From Flavobacterium flavigenum (GTDB taxonomy: Bacteria > Bacteroidota > Bacteroidia > Flavobacteriales > Flavobacteriaceae): a stretch of DNA of 64,000 nucleotides. Of the stretch, positions 57,313-64,000 are shown piece by piece. The notes under the pieces were generated by a model. The model was given only the letters and a program-made list of their open reading frames with translations. It was not told the DNA's origin and did not search any database. The stretch covers positions 3,844,001-3,908,000 of the forward strand of contig NZ_CP114285.2 in assembly GCF_027111255.2 (NCBI RefSeq), read 5' to 3'. The translations under genes were made by a program, and so were the position numbers. How positions within the stretch are numbered: position 1 is the stretch's first letter; every line of letters begins with the position of its first letter.

Positions 57313-58527
57313 ATGAAAAAAATAAACACACTCACAAAAACTATATTGACTTTGCTAGTAGTCGTATCAGCTTCTTTTTCGGAGATAACAGCACAAAATG
57401 ACCCGGTAAAACTAGGATTTATTCCGCTGACAGATTGTTCGCCGATTGTAATGGCAAAAGAATTGGGATTATTTAAAAAATACGGTGTTGAAGTCGTAGT
57501 AACGAAAGAATCATCATGGGCAAATGTTCGTGATAAAATTTTAACCGGAGAATTAGACGGAGCGCACTGTCTGTATTCAATGCCATTTTCGGTTTACACA
57601 GGGGTAGGAGGAAAAGCAGGTTCTGAAATGAAGATCGCGATGATGCTAAATGTAAATGGTCAGGCGATTTCACTTTCAAAAGATTTTTGCGGAAAAGTAG
57701 GCTTCAAGCAAATGAATAAAGTTGCACCGGTTGTGGCAGCAAAACTAAAAGCCGAAAAAGAAGTGACTTTTGCGATGACTTTCCCCGGAGGGACACACGA
57801 TTTATGGTTGCGTAACTGGATGGCAATTGCGGGGATCAATCAAAAGACATCAAAAATTATTACTATTCCGCCTCCGCAAATGGTGGCCAATATGAAGGTA
57901 GGCAACATGGATGGTTTTTGTGTGGGAGAGCCATGGGGCGGAGTTGCCGTAAAGCAGGGAATTGGTTTTACACAGGTGGCCTCTCAGGACATTTGGAAAG
58001 ACCATCCTGAAAAAGCTTTGGTTGTCAACAAAGAATTCAGCGAAAAACGCAGAACTGATCTTGTAAAAGTGATGAAAGCTGTTTTAGAAGCCTGCATCTG
58101 GTTAGATAATCCTGCTAACCGTAAAAAAGCAGCCGGAATTATCGGGAAAGCACCTTATGTAAATGCTCCTGCAGATGTTATCGAAAACCGATTAATGGGT
58201 AATTACGATTTAGGATGTAATCAGGGAACGCAGGTTTATGCTAAAGATTATATGCTTTTTTACAAAGGCGGAATGGTAAATTATCCTCGTAAATCATATG
58301 CTATTTGGGCAATGGCACAATTTGTACGATTCGGTTATTTGAAAGAAGCTCCTAATTATAAAGCGATTGCAGATAAATTAATATTACAGGATTTATATGA
58401 AGAAGTAGCTAAAAGCATGAAAGTAAAAGTGCCAAATGATGATATGAAGCCATTCTCTTTAACTATGGACAAAACTGTTTTTGACCCTTCAAACCCAGCA
58501 GGATATTTAAAAGTAGTAAAAAAATAA
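57313..58527 (+). CDS. NrtA/CmpA-type nitrate-binding protein
   Basis: A 404-residue periplasmic solute-binding protein with a signal peptide (cleavage near ITAQ, then NDP). It has the NrtA pattern: KLGFIPLTDCSPIVMAKELG, then GELDGAHCLYSMPFSV, and GNMDGFCVGEPWGG near 200. No lipobox cysteine is present, so it is probably soluble in the periplasm. Bicarbonate or other anions are alternatives; the nitrate reductase neighbours favour nitrate. Confidence 0.88.
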   Translation: MKKINTLTKTILTLLVVVSASFSEITAQNDPVKLGFIPLTDCSPIVMAKELGLFKKYGVEVVVTKESSWANVRDKILTGELDGAHCLYSMPFSVYTGVGGKAGSEMKIAMMLNVNGQAISLSKDFCGKVGFKQMNKVAPVVAAKLKAEKEVTFAMTFPGGTHDLWLRNWMAIAGINQKTSKIITIPPPQMVANMKVGNMDGFCVGEPWGGVAVKQGIGFTQVASQDIWKDHPEKALVVNKEFSEKRRTDLVKVMKAVLEACIWLDNPANRKKAAGIIGKAPYVNAPADVIENRLMGNYDLGCNQGTQVYAKDYMLFYKGGMVNYPRKSYAIWAMAQFVRFGYLKEAPNYKAIADKLILQDLYEEVAKSMKVKVPNDDMKPFSLTMDKTVFDPSNPAGYLKVVKK

Positions 58528-58549
58528 AGTGCTTACTAAGCTTATTTGA

Positions 58550-58632
58550 GCCACAGATTTTATGATCGTAAAGATTATTCTTTACACCTACTTGAAGCTC
58601 TTTAATCCTTGAGGATCATATTAATCTGTGGC
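58550..58632. repeat. Inverted repeat (GCCACAGATT) between the nrtA- and nrtB-type genes
   Basis: GCCACAGATTTTATGATC and its near complement (GATCATATTAATCTGTGGC) enclose about 50 bases. It could form a stem in the operon mRNA. Confidence 0.65.
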
Positions 58633-58680
58633 AAAAAAAATCAATTTTCAAAAAATAATTTCAACTTAAACTATAAAGTC

Positions 58681-59568
58681 ATGTCAGATAAAGATACATT
58701 AACACTAAGTGATATTAGCGGTCAGGCTGAGGTTCTGACGGCTGAAAACATCAATGATTCAGTAAAAAACGAGAAGTTAAATTTACTCATCAGCCAATTG
58801 GCAGTGAAATTAAAATCGACAGCATTAGCAGGAATTGGAATCCTGTTTTTTATAGGCTTCTGGACTTTGTTAAGCATTTATACCAAAGATGCGCTTCCGG
58901 GACCTTTGGCTACTTTTACTGTTTTGAAAGAAATGCTGAGCGATCCGTTTTACGATTACGGTCCGAATGACAAAGGAATCGGATTACAGTTATTCAATTC
59001 CATAAAAACTGTTTTGTCCGGATTTTTATTAGGCTCTTTAATAGCGATTCCGATTGGGATTTTGATGGGAGCAAGCGCCATCTGCAAACAAATTTTCTAT
59101 CCGATTGTACAGCTTTTAAAACCGGTTTCGCCTTTAGCCTGGTTCCCAATCGGACTGGTGGTTTTTAAAGATACCGGACTGGCGACTATTTTTATCGTTT
59201 TCATCACATCGTTGTGGTCTACTTTAATCAATACTTCTTTCGGGATAGCTTCAATTCCACAGGATCACAAAAACGTGGCAAAAGCTTTTGGCTTTTCAAA
59301 AATGCGTTATTTAACCAAAATTTTAATTCCGTACAGCCTGCCTCACATCATTACAGGGTTGCGTTTGAGTATCAGTGTTGCCTGGCTGGTAATTGTTGCA
59401 GGGGAAATGCTTTCTGGAGGAGCAGGAATTGGATTTTTTGTCTGGGACAGTTGGAATGCCCTTAGCCTGGAAAAAGTAATTTCTGCTATTATCATCATCG
59501 GAATCGTAGGACTTCTGTTTGATAAATTATTCACTTTCATTGAAACTAAAGTGGCTTATAAAGCTTAA
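58681..59568 (+). CDS. NrtB-type ABC permease
   Basis: A 295-residue inner-membrane permease with about six helices and the cytoplasmic EAA loop (ANVAKAFGFSKM region, NVAKAFGFSKMRYLTKILIP). The ATG at 58681 is preferred over the upstream ATG at 58609, which would add a non-conserved lead sequence. It should pair with the NrtA- and NrtD-type proteins for nitrate or nitrite import. Confidence 0.88.
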   Translation: MSDKDTLTLSDISGQAEVLTAENINDSVKNEKLNLLISQLAVKLKSTALAGIGILFFIGFWTLLSIYTKDALPGPLATFTVLKEMLSDPFYDYGPNDKGIGLQLFNSIKTVLSGFLLGSLIAIPIGILMGASAICKQIFYPIVQLLKPVSPLAWFPIGLVVFKDTGLATIFIVFITSLWSTLINTSFGIASIPQDHKNVAKAFGFSKMRYLTKILIPYSLPHIITGLRLSISVAWLVIVAGEMLSGGAGIGFFVWDSWNALSLEKVISAIIIIGIVGLLFDKLFTFIETKVAYKA

Positions 59569-59609
59569 AATAAGTGACAAAGGTTAAAAGAAACAAAGTT
59601 GCAAAGGTT

Positions 59610-59638
59610 CTAACTTGAAACCTGAAACCTGAAACTTT
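59610..59638. repeat. AACTTGAAACCTGAAACC direct repeats before the ATPase gene
   Basis: The GAAACCTGAAAC word occurs in tandem, matching the family at 2565 and 50891. It fills part of the 94-base permease-ATPase gap. Confidence 0.6.
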
Positions 59639-59662
59639 TCAAAAATTTAAAACTAAAACATC

Positions 59663-60469
59663 ATGAGCTACTTAGAAATAAAAAATTTAGAAATATCATT
59701 CCCAACCCCAAAAGGAAAATATATAGCCGTTCGGGATATTAATTTATCAATTCAAAAAGGAGAAATTATCTCTATCATTGGACATTCGGGCTGTGGGAAA
59801 TCAACGATTATGAATGCGATTGGCGGAATGCTGACCCCAACCGGAGGATCTGTTGAACTGGCCAATCAAAAAATAAAAGGCCCGGGACCGGATCGTGGTA
59901 TTGTTTTTCAAAACTACTCACTTCTGCCATGGCTGACTGTAGAAGAAAATATTTTTCAGGCAGTTGATTCTGTAATGAGTGTTTCTAAAAAAGAAAAACA
60001 TGAAATCGTGATTCAGAACCTAAAGATGGTGAATTTATTTGAACACAAGGACAAATTGCCGGGACAGCTTTCGGGTGGAATGAAACAGCGTGTTGCCATT
60101 GCAAGGGCATTTGCTATTAATCCTGGCGTTTTGCTTCTCGATGAACCGTTTGGTGCTTTGGATGCTTTGACGAAAGGCTCTATGCAACTGGAAGTTTTAA
60201 AATTATGGAATCTGAACAACCGTGAAAAAACAATCGTGATGATTACCCATGATATCGAAGAAGCTCTGTTTTTATCTGATAGAATCGTAGTTTTGAATAA
60301 TGGTCCGGCTTCAACAATCCGCGAAATTGTTGAAGTGAACCTGCCAAGACCAAGAAACAAAATTGAAATTGTAAAAATGCCTGAATACATCGCCTTAAGA
60401 GACCGATTGTTACATTTATTGACCGATAAATTCTCTATTGAAGATATGGGGATGAAATATCAGAATTAA
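59663..60469 (+). CDS. NrtD-type ABC ATPase
   Basis: A 268-residue nucleotide-binding subunit: Walker A GHSGCGKST (about 39-47), signature LSGGMKQRVAIARA, Walker B VLLLDEPFGALD, and the H-loop MITHDIEEA. The short NrtD form lacks the regulatory NrtA-like C-terminal domain of cyanobacterial NrtC. It is the last gene of the porin-nrt operon. Confidence 0.9.
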   Translation: MSYLEIKNLEISFPTPKGKYIAVRDINLSIQKGEIISIIGHSGCGKSTIMNAIGGMLTPTGGSVELANQKIKGPGPDRGIVFQNYSLLPWLTVEENIFQAVDSVMSVSKKEKHEIVIQNLKMVNLFEHKDKLPGQLSGGMKQRVAIARAFAINPGVLLLDEPFGALDALTKGSMQLEVLKLWNLNNREKTIVMITHDIEEALFLSDRIVVLNNGPASTIREIVEVNLPRPRNKIEIVKMPEYIALRDRLLHLLTDKFSIEDMGMKYQN

Positions 60470-60493
60470 TTTTTAAGTTTAGTTATTTGTATT

Positions 60494-60521
60494 GTAGAGA
60501 CGTACAGCAGTGCGTCTCTGT
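60494..60521. repeat. GTAGAGACG-type palindrome (possible terminator)
   Basis: AGAGACG and CGTCTCT arms around ten bases form a hairpin. The GTAGAGACGCACTGC-type word is a recurrent palindrome in cyanobacteria and Bacteroidota. It follows the ATPase stop by 25 bases and may end the nrt operon message, though the following T-run is weak. Confidence 0.55.
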
Positions 60522-60534
60522 TTGTATGTATTGT

Positions 60535-61305
60535 TTATAAATTGGTGTACCAATTCAAAATATAATCTGCCACTTCTTCCCAGCCTTTTTCGCCACATAT
60601 AAAATGGCTTTTTTCATCAAAAATCTTTACATCCACCGTACTGTGAGGATCTTTGTATTTACCAGCAATCTTTTTAGTCAAATCAGGCGGAAATATATTG
60701 TCTTTTCCCCCTCCGATAAACAAAATTGGCTGATGAGGTTTTTTAAAATCTACATTTGCAAAAGATTTCAGGAGCGCTTCCCTTCCAATTTTCCTGCTTT
60801 CCGGTACAGCTATTAATTCATAGGCTTTATTTTGTTCTGATTTTTGAAGTGTATTGAAAAATGCCCTATTATACCAATCTCTGTTTCCTAAATAATACTT
60901 TCTTCTGGAAAAGAAATTTACTGCAGGCCATACCATTTTTATAGTTGAAAATGGGGGAATAACATTTTTTGGAGGTGCTCCGTTGATACTTACCGCGGCA
61001 TCTGCTTTGCCCAGGTCAAGCAGTTTTTGTACTACCAGACCCGCCATCGAATGTCCGATAACAAGTGGTTTTTCCGGCAATCTGTCAATAAATCTTGCCA
61101 TTTTGTTTACGACATCAACAAAACCTGTTTCAACAAGTTCAGGATGAAGAGTTTTTCTAAGTCTGTAGGGATCTCCCTCATGACCTGAGATGGGCGGTGC
61201 ATAAACATTGAACCCCTTTTGCTGAAAATAAGTTTCCCATTCAGACCAGCTGTTATTATTCACGAACATACCGTGTAACAATACGATCGTTTTTGATTTT
61301 GCCAT
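60535..61305 (-). CDS. Alpha/beta hydrolase
   Basis: A 256-residue hydrolase with the nucleophile motif IGHSMAGLVVQ (serine about 84), an acid in FIGGGKDNIFPP, and a C-terminal catalytic histidine in DEKSHFICG. It resembles lipase/esterase or peptidase-like small hydrolases, and no substrate can be given. It is convergent with the nrt operon and shows no link to it. Confidence 0.85.
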   Translation of the reverse strand: MAKSKTIVLLHGMFVNNNSWSEWETYFQQKGFNVYAPPISGHEGDPYRLRKTLHPELVETGFVDVVNKMARFIDRLPEKPLVIGHSMAGLVVQKLLDLGKADAAVSINGAPPKNVIPPFSTIKMVWPAVNFFSRRKYYLGNRDWYNRAFFNTLQKSEQNKAYELIAVPESRKIGREALLKSFANVDFKKPHQPILFIGGGKDNIFPPDLTKKIAGKYKDPHSTVDVKIFDEKSHFICGEKGWEEVADYILNWYTNL

Positions 61306-61561
61306 TATATGATTTGTTTAAGTTTGATACTTTTTAATTCAAATATGGTTAATGCAAAATGAGAAACATCCTTCATAATTCTTCGGGGAATGTTGGTGAT
61401 AGATAGTATTATTTTTACGAAAGTACAAATTAAAAAATTATGATTTATATTTGAAATCACTGTTTTTTAACCAATTAATATTTTTTATTAACATTTTTAT
61501 TACAGGCGCTGATTGAGATATCTGGAAGCGTGTTTCTGACAAATTTATTTTGTTTTATAAA

Positions 61562-62182
61562 TTATTTTTTCCCTACAAAACGAATCACAGAACCTTTTCC
61601 ATTATGAAACAAGCCTTCGTTCAGTTCGATTTCTTTTTCCACTAATTCAATAATTTCGTAATCAGGAAAGTCAGTTTTGATTTCTTCGATTGAAAACAAA
61701 GACTCAACATCTTTAGGACCTCCAACTTTATCATTCTTAGCCAGATATTCAAGATGTTTTTTACTGAATGCTTCAAAAATGATTATTCCGCCCTTGCGTA
61801 AATATTTATCAAGTTGTTTATGAGTGGCCGATTTTATTTCTGCCGGAAAGTGTGCATATATCAGCGCAATCGCATCAAATTCTTCCGTCTGATAATTAAG
61901 GGATTCTAATTCTCCTACCTGATAACGAATCGTAACATTATTGGTCTCAGCCAGTTTTAATGCTTTGTTTTTTCCTTCGGTACTAATGTCAAAAGCATCA
62001 ACAATCCACCCTGATCGGGCTGCAAAAACGGCATTTCGACCTTCTCCTTCAGCAGGGAAAAGTATGGTTCCGGAGTTTAATTTTTCAAGCTGTTCTTTTA
62101 GGTAATTGTTAGGTTCTTCGCCATAAGCAAATTCTTCGTTACTGTAGCGATCGTCCCATCTTTGGGTCCAAGGGCTTGTCAT
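61562..62182 (-). CDS. Class I SAM-dependent methyltransferase (TehB/thiopurine-like)
   Basis: A 206-residue methyltransferase with a modified motif I (LFPAEGEGRNAVFAA), the motif following (VDAFDISTEG) and a C-terminal HLEYLAKNDKVGGPKDVESL segment. The layout resembles TehB- and thiopurine-type methyltransferases that detoxify small molecules. The substrate is unknown. A terminator is present upstream. Confidence 0.85.
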   Translation of the reverse strand: MTSPWTQRWDDRYSNEEFAYGEEPNNYLKEQLEKLNSGTILFPAEGEGRNAVFAARSGWIVDAFDISTEGKNKALKLAETNNVTIRYQVGELESLNYQTEEFDAIALIYAHFPAEIKSATHKQLDKYLRKGGIIIFEAFSKKHLEYLAKNDKVGGPKDVESLFSIEEIKTDFPDYEIIELVEKEIELNEGLFHNGKGSVIRFVGKK

Positions 62183-62237
62183 TTTATTAGTTTATTTTTA
62201 AAATTTAATTTCAAACTCAAAATATATAAACCTTCAT

Positions 62238-62277
62238 AAAAAAGAGCTTCTGAAATCAATCAAAAGCTCTTTTTTTA
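62238..62277 (-). terminator. Terminator after the small minus-strand gene
   Basis: AAAAAGAGCTT and AAGCTCTTTTT arms, with a T-run on the minus strand. It lies between the small 62310 gene and the methyltransferase gene. Confidence 0.75.
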
Positions 62278-62309
62278 TGTGTTATTTATATTTAGGTATG
62301 GTTTTAATC

Positions 62310-62675
62310 TTAACCAATAAATTTTGTTGTACCGTTATGTATGTCAATTTCTGCAAAATTGTGTTTTCCCATAACGATAAGCAGTTTGTTTGCATTATAG
62401 CCAACATATCGAATTTCGGGATTTCCATTTTTAGGTTTTCCACAAACAGAAATTACATTTGTCTGCCATTTAAGCTTACTTCTTTTATAAGCAGATATCG
62501 TTTGCAGATCATTTTCAACATAATAAACAATGTTGTTTTTTTTAATTCCTCTTTTTTGTGTTTTGGAAAAATTAATTTCTGAATTTTTTGAAATTAAAGC
62601 GTCATTAAATTTTTCAGCAATACCTGTTTGAGTTACAAAAAAGGTTAACATGGATAATTTTAAAAATGGTATCAT
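62310..62675 (-). CDS. Uncharacterised small protein, possibly exported
   Basis: A 121-residue product with a hydrophobic N-terminus (MIPFLKLSMLTFFVTQTGIA) that may be a signal peptide, followed by a basic, beta-rich body (KWQTNVISVCGKPKNG). No family is recognised. It ends at a terminator. The long stretch on its other side, up to about 63090, shows no gene but has a plus-strand hairpin with T-run at 63068-63090. Confidence 0.55.
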   Translation of the reverse strand: MIPFLKLSMLTFFVTQTGIAEKFNDALISKNSEINFSKTQKRGIKKNNIVYYVENDLQTISAYKRSKLKWQTNVISVCGKPKNGNPEIRYVGYNANKLLIVMGKHNFAEIDIHNGTTKFIG

Positions 62676-63067
62676 TTGGATAGAATTTGGGGTTCATAAT
62701 CGCTTCAAATATAACTAATTATAGTATATAATTGTGTTTTTGAAAGAAAAAAAATACCTGATTTAGAAATTATGAAAAAGGTAAAAATATGTAAGTTAAT
62801 TTCGAAGAAAGATTTATTTTATTAGGAAAAAATATCATATTCTCTATTTTTTGTTTTTTACAAATAAAAAATAGAAGTCTGTAATATTTCTTTGATGGAA
62901 TATTCGCTGTAAATCAATACCATTCATCAATTAATTGGTAAAACCCCATTAATGTCCAGCATGCAAAACATACTGTAAATGCCAATATATTTAACAATAA
63001 AATCTTGTGATTGCGATAGTGAATTTATATGTATTTTTTTGGCAAAAACAAATACTATAACGTAGTT

Positions 63068-63090
63068 AAAACTGCTAAGGCAGTTTTTTT
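63068..63090. terminator. Hairpin with T-run (possible terminator)
   Basis: AAAACTGC, loop TAAG, GCAGTTTT, then four more T on the plus strand. It could end the minus-strand regulator gene (T-run is only four on that strand) or a plus-strand transcript from the 400-base gap upstream, where no gene is seen. Confidence 0.55.
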
Positions 63091-63097
63091 TAAAATT

Positions 63098-63111
63098 ACG
63101 TATTTATACGC
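63098..63111. promoter_or_regulatory. Palindrome ACGTATTTATACGC near the regulator gene
   Basis: One mismatch from the nirB/nasA/porin operator pattern. It lies just downstream of the narL-like gene's 3' end, with no matching promoter beside it, so function is doubtful. Confidence 0.3.
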
Positions 63112-63118
63112 ATGTAAT

Positions 63119-63778
63119 CTATAGTAAAGAATATTCAGCTGCTTTATTAGATAATTCCATTAAGTTTTTAACCTTTAGTTTTTTCATTAAATTAAAACGG
63201 TGTACTTCAGCAGTACGTTTACTGATATCTAATGCTTCAGCAATTTCTTTATTTCCTTTTCCTGATAATAAGAGAGTCAAAATTTCTTTTTCTCTTTTGG
63301 TGATCATCATTTCTTCACCCAAATTTTGTTTTGGTTCTGCTGAAAGTGAAGAATTAGTTAACTGGCCAATTAAAATAGAAGAGATATCTCCGCTGAAATA
63401 TTTGCCGCCATTGGCTACTGTATGCAATGCTTTCATGAATTCATCTTTGCTGGAACCTTTCAGCAAATAACCGTCAGCACCAGCTTTTATAGATTTTAAT
63501 ACATATTCCTCAGATTCATGCATCGAAAGCATAATAATTTTTACAGTGTTATTATCGTTTCTAAGTTTTTCTACTACTTCAATACCGGTTAAGTTGGGCA
63601 TACGGATATCTACTATAAGTAAATCGGGTTTGCTGGCAGTAACAACTTCAAGCGCATCGGCACCATCAATTGCCTCCCCAACAACTTCTATGTTTGCTTC
63701 ATTTTCAAGTAAAGATTTGATTCCGTCTCTTACAAAAACATGGTCGTCTGCTAGTACAACCCGAATAATATCCCCCAT
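63119..63778 (-). CDS. NarL/FixJ-family response regulator (orphan)
   Basis: A 219-residue regulator: receiver with D11, D12 and phosphoacceptor D57 (LLIVDIRMP), then a LuxR HTH (TKREKEILTLLLSGKGNKEI, then SKRTAEVHRFNLMKKLKV). No histidine kinase gene adjoins it. The NarX-like kinase at 35255, also without a partner, could be its cognate sensor (inference). TACGTAT occurs upstream (63807-63813), as near the nir and nas promoters. Confidence 0.9.
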   Translation of the reverse strand: MGDIIRVVLADDHVFVRDGIKSLLENEANIEVVGEAIDGADALEVVTASKPDLLIVDIRMPNLTGIEVVEKLRNDNNTVKIIMLSMHESEEYVLKSIKAGADGYLLKGSSKDEFMKALHTVANGGKYFSGDISSILIGQLTNSSLSAEPKQNLGEEMMITKREKEILTLLLSGKGNKEIAEALDISKRTAEVHRFNLMKKLKVKNLMELSNKAAEYSLL

Positions 63779-63884
63779 ATTCTACTTAATTTTGATTCTA
63801 AATTTTTACGTATATTCATCTAAAACGAACTGCTAAGATACGTAATTTTTAAATTAAGAAATTAGTTAATTGAAAAATGATGTG

Positions 63885-63914
63885 TATAAAAAAACCGATA
63901 CTTAAAGCATCGGT
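63885..63914 (-). terminator. Terminator of the partial minus-strand gene
   Basis: ACCGAT and ATCGGT arms with further pairing inside; on the minus strand it is followed by seven T. It lies just after the stop of the partial gene at the window edge. Confidence 0.75.
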
Positions 63915-63921
63915 TTGTATT

Positions 63922-64000
63922 TTAGTGAAAATGATCTTCTTCAATCTCAAATTCCGCATCTTTTTCCCAGATTTCCATTTCGCAGGGCTTGCAATTGAAT
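63922..64000 (-). CDS. C-terminal end of an unidentified protein, partial
   Basis: The minus strand encodes 25 residues running into the edge: it contains NCKPCEME (a C-x2-C pair) and ends AEFEIEEDHFH, with a stop at 63922-63924. The acidic tail and CPxxC-like pair resemble the ends of small metal-binding proteins, but no family can be named from this stretch. Confidence 0.4.
   Translation of the reverse strand, partial: FNCKPCEMEIWEKDAEFEIEEDHFH

Noticed and set aside
62277..62582. Plus-strand 101-residue frame antisense to the small minus-strand gene
   Set aside because: The minus frame has a hydrophobic signal-like start and a terminator at its 3' end; the plus frame is low-complexity Phe/Asn/Ile and no better supported.
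63098..63111. Functional nitrate operator at the regulator 3' end
   Set aside because: It matches the pattern with one mismatch but lacks an adjacent promoter and target gene, so it is reported only as a low-confidence site.

Overview
The window looks like chromosome of a Flavobacterium-type member of the Bacteroidota. The evidence is low GC, Bacteroidota promoters (a -7 box TAnnTTTG, sometimes with TTG about 19 bp upstream), few Shine-Dalgarno sites, a type IX secretion C-terminal domain, a HPPK-deoxynucleoside kinase fusion, and many dispersed palindromic repeats in intergenic gaps. No phage, insertion sequence, CRISPR array or rRNA was seen.

Layout. 1-4000: trigger factor and the ClpP-ClpX protease. 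4080-9731: an unknown gene, an L,D-transpeptidase-like lipoprotein, a GlxA-type regulator, and a divergent run of small VOC, AHSA1/SRPBCC and DUF1801 genes with visible duplication. 9891-31216: mostly housekeeping genes: serB, a GH3-family enzyme, DUF2797, a family 9 glycosyltransferase, an AsmA-like giant, sppA with a hydrolase, folK-dNK, a SpoU methyltransferase, mutS, tRNA-Gly and tRNA-Leu, waaA, and a DegT aminotransferase. 37314-49264: a mixed block with purT, two Crp/AraC-type regulators, a LamG/T9SS surface protein, an adjacent two-component system, pirin, YceI and fabD.

The main system is nitrate assimilation, split over two loci. Locus 1 (31481-37117) has nirB, nirD, a DUF4202 protein and a NarX/PilJ-type sensor kinase. 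Locus 2 (49366-63778) has a protein combining a sulfite/nitrite-reductase-like region with a rubredoxin, a three-part nitrate reductase (molybdenum domain + FAD/NAD(P) oxidoreductase + BFD-type [2Fe-2S]), a Crp/Fnr regulator with an N-terminal cysteine cluster, an outer-membrane porin, an NrtA/NrtB/NrtD-type ABC importer and, further along, an orphan NarL-type regulator. Nitrate would enter through the porin and the ABC importer, be reduced to nitrite by the fused NasA, and then to ammonium by NirBD.

The most interesting regulatory signal is an almost shared promoter architecture at nirB and nasA: a 15/15 identical block plus a 12/13 identical block next to the -7 box, with a related palindrome at the porin promoter. 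Separately, pirin and yceI share an ungapped promoter with a CTTAAT...TTAAG dyad at the same distance from the -7 box. Four copies of a structured element resembling the Flavo-1 RNA motif are present, two of them with a compensated hairpin. All functional calls come from reading sequence; no database search was run.
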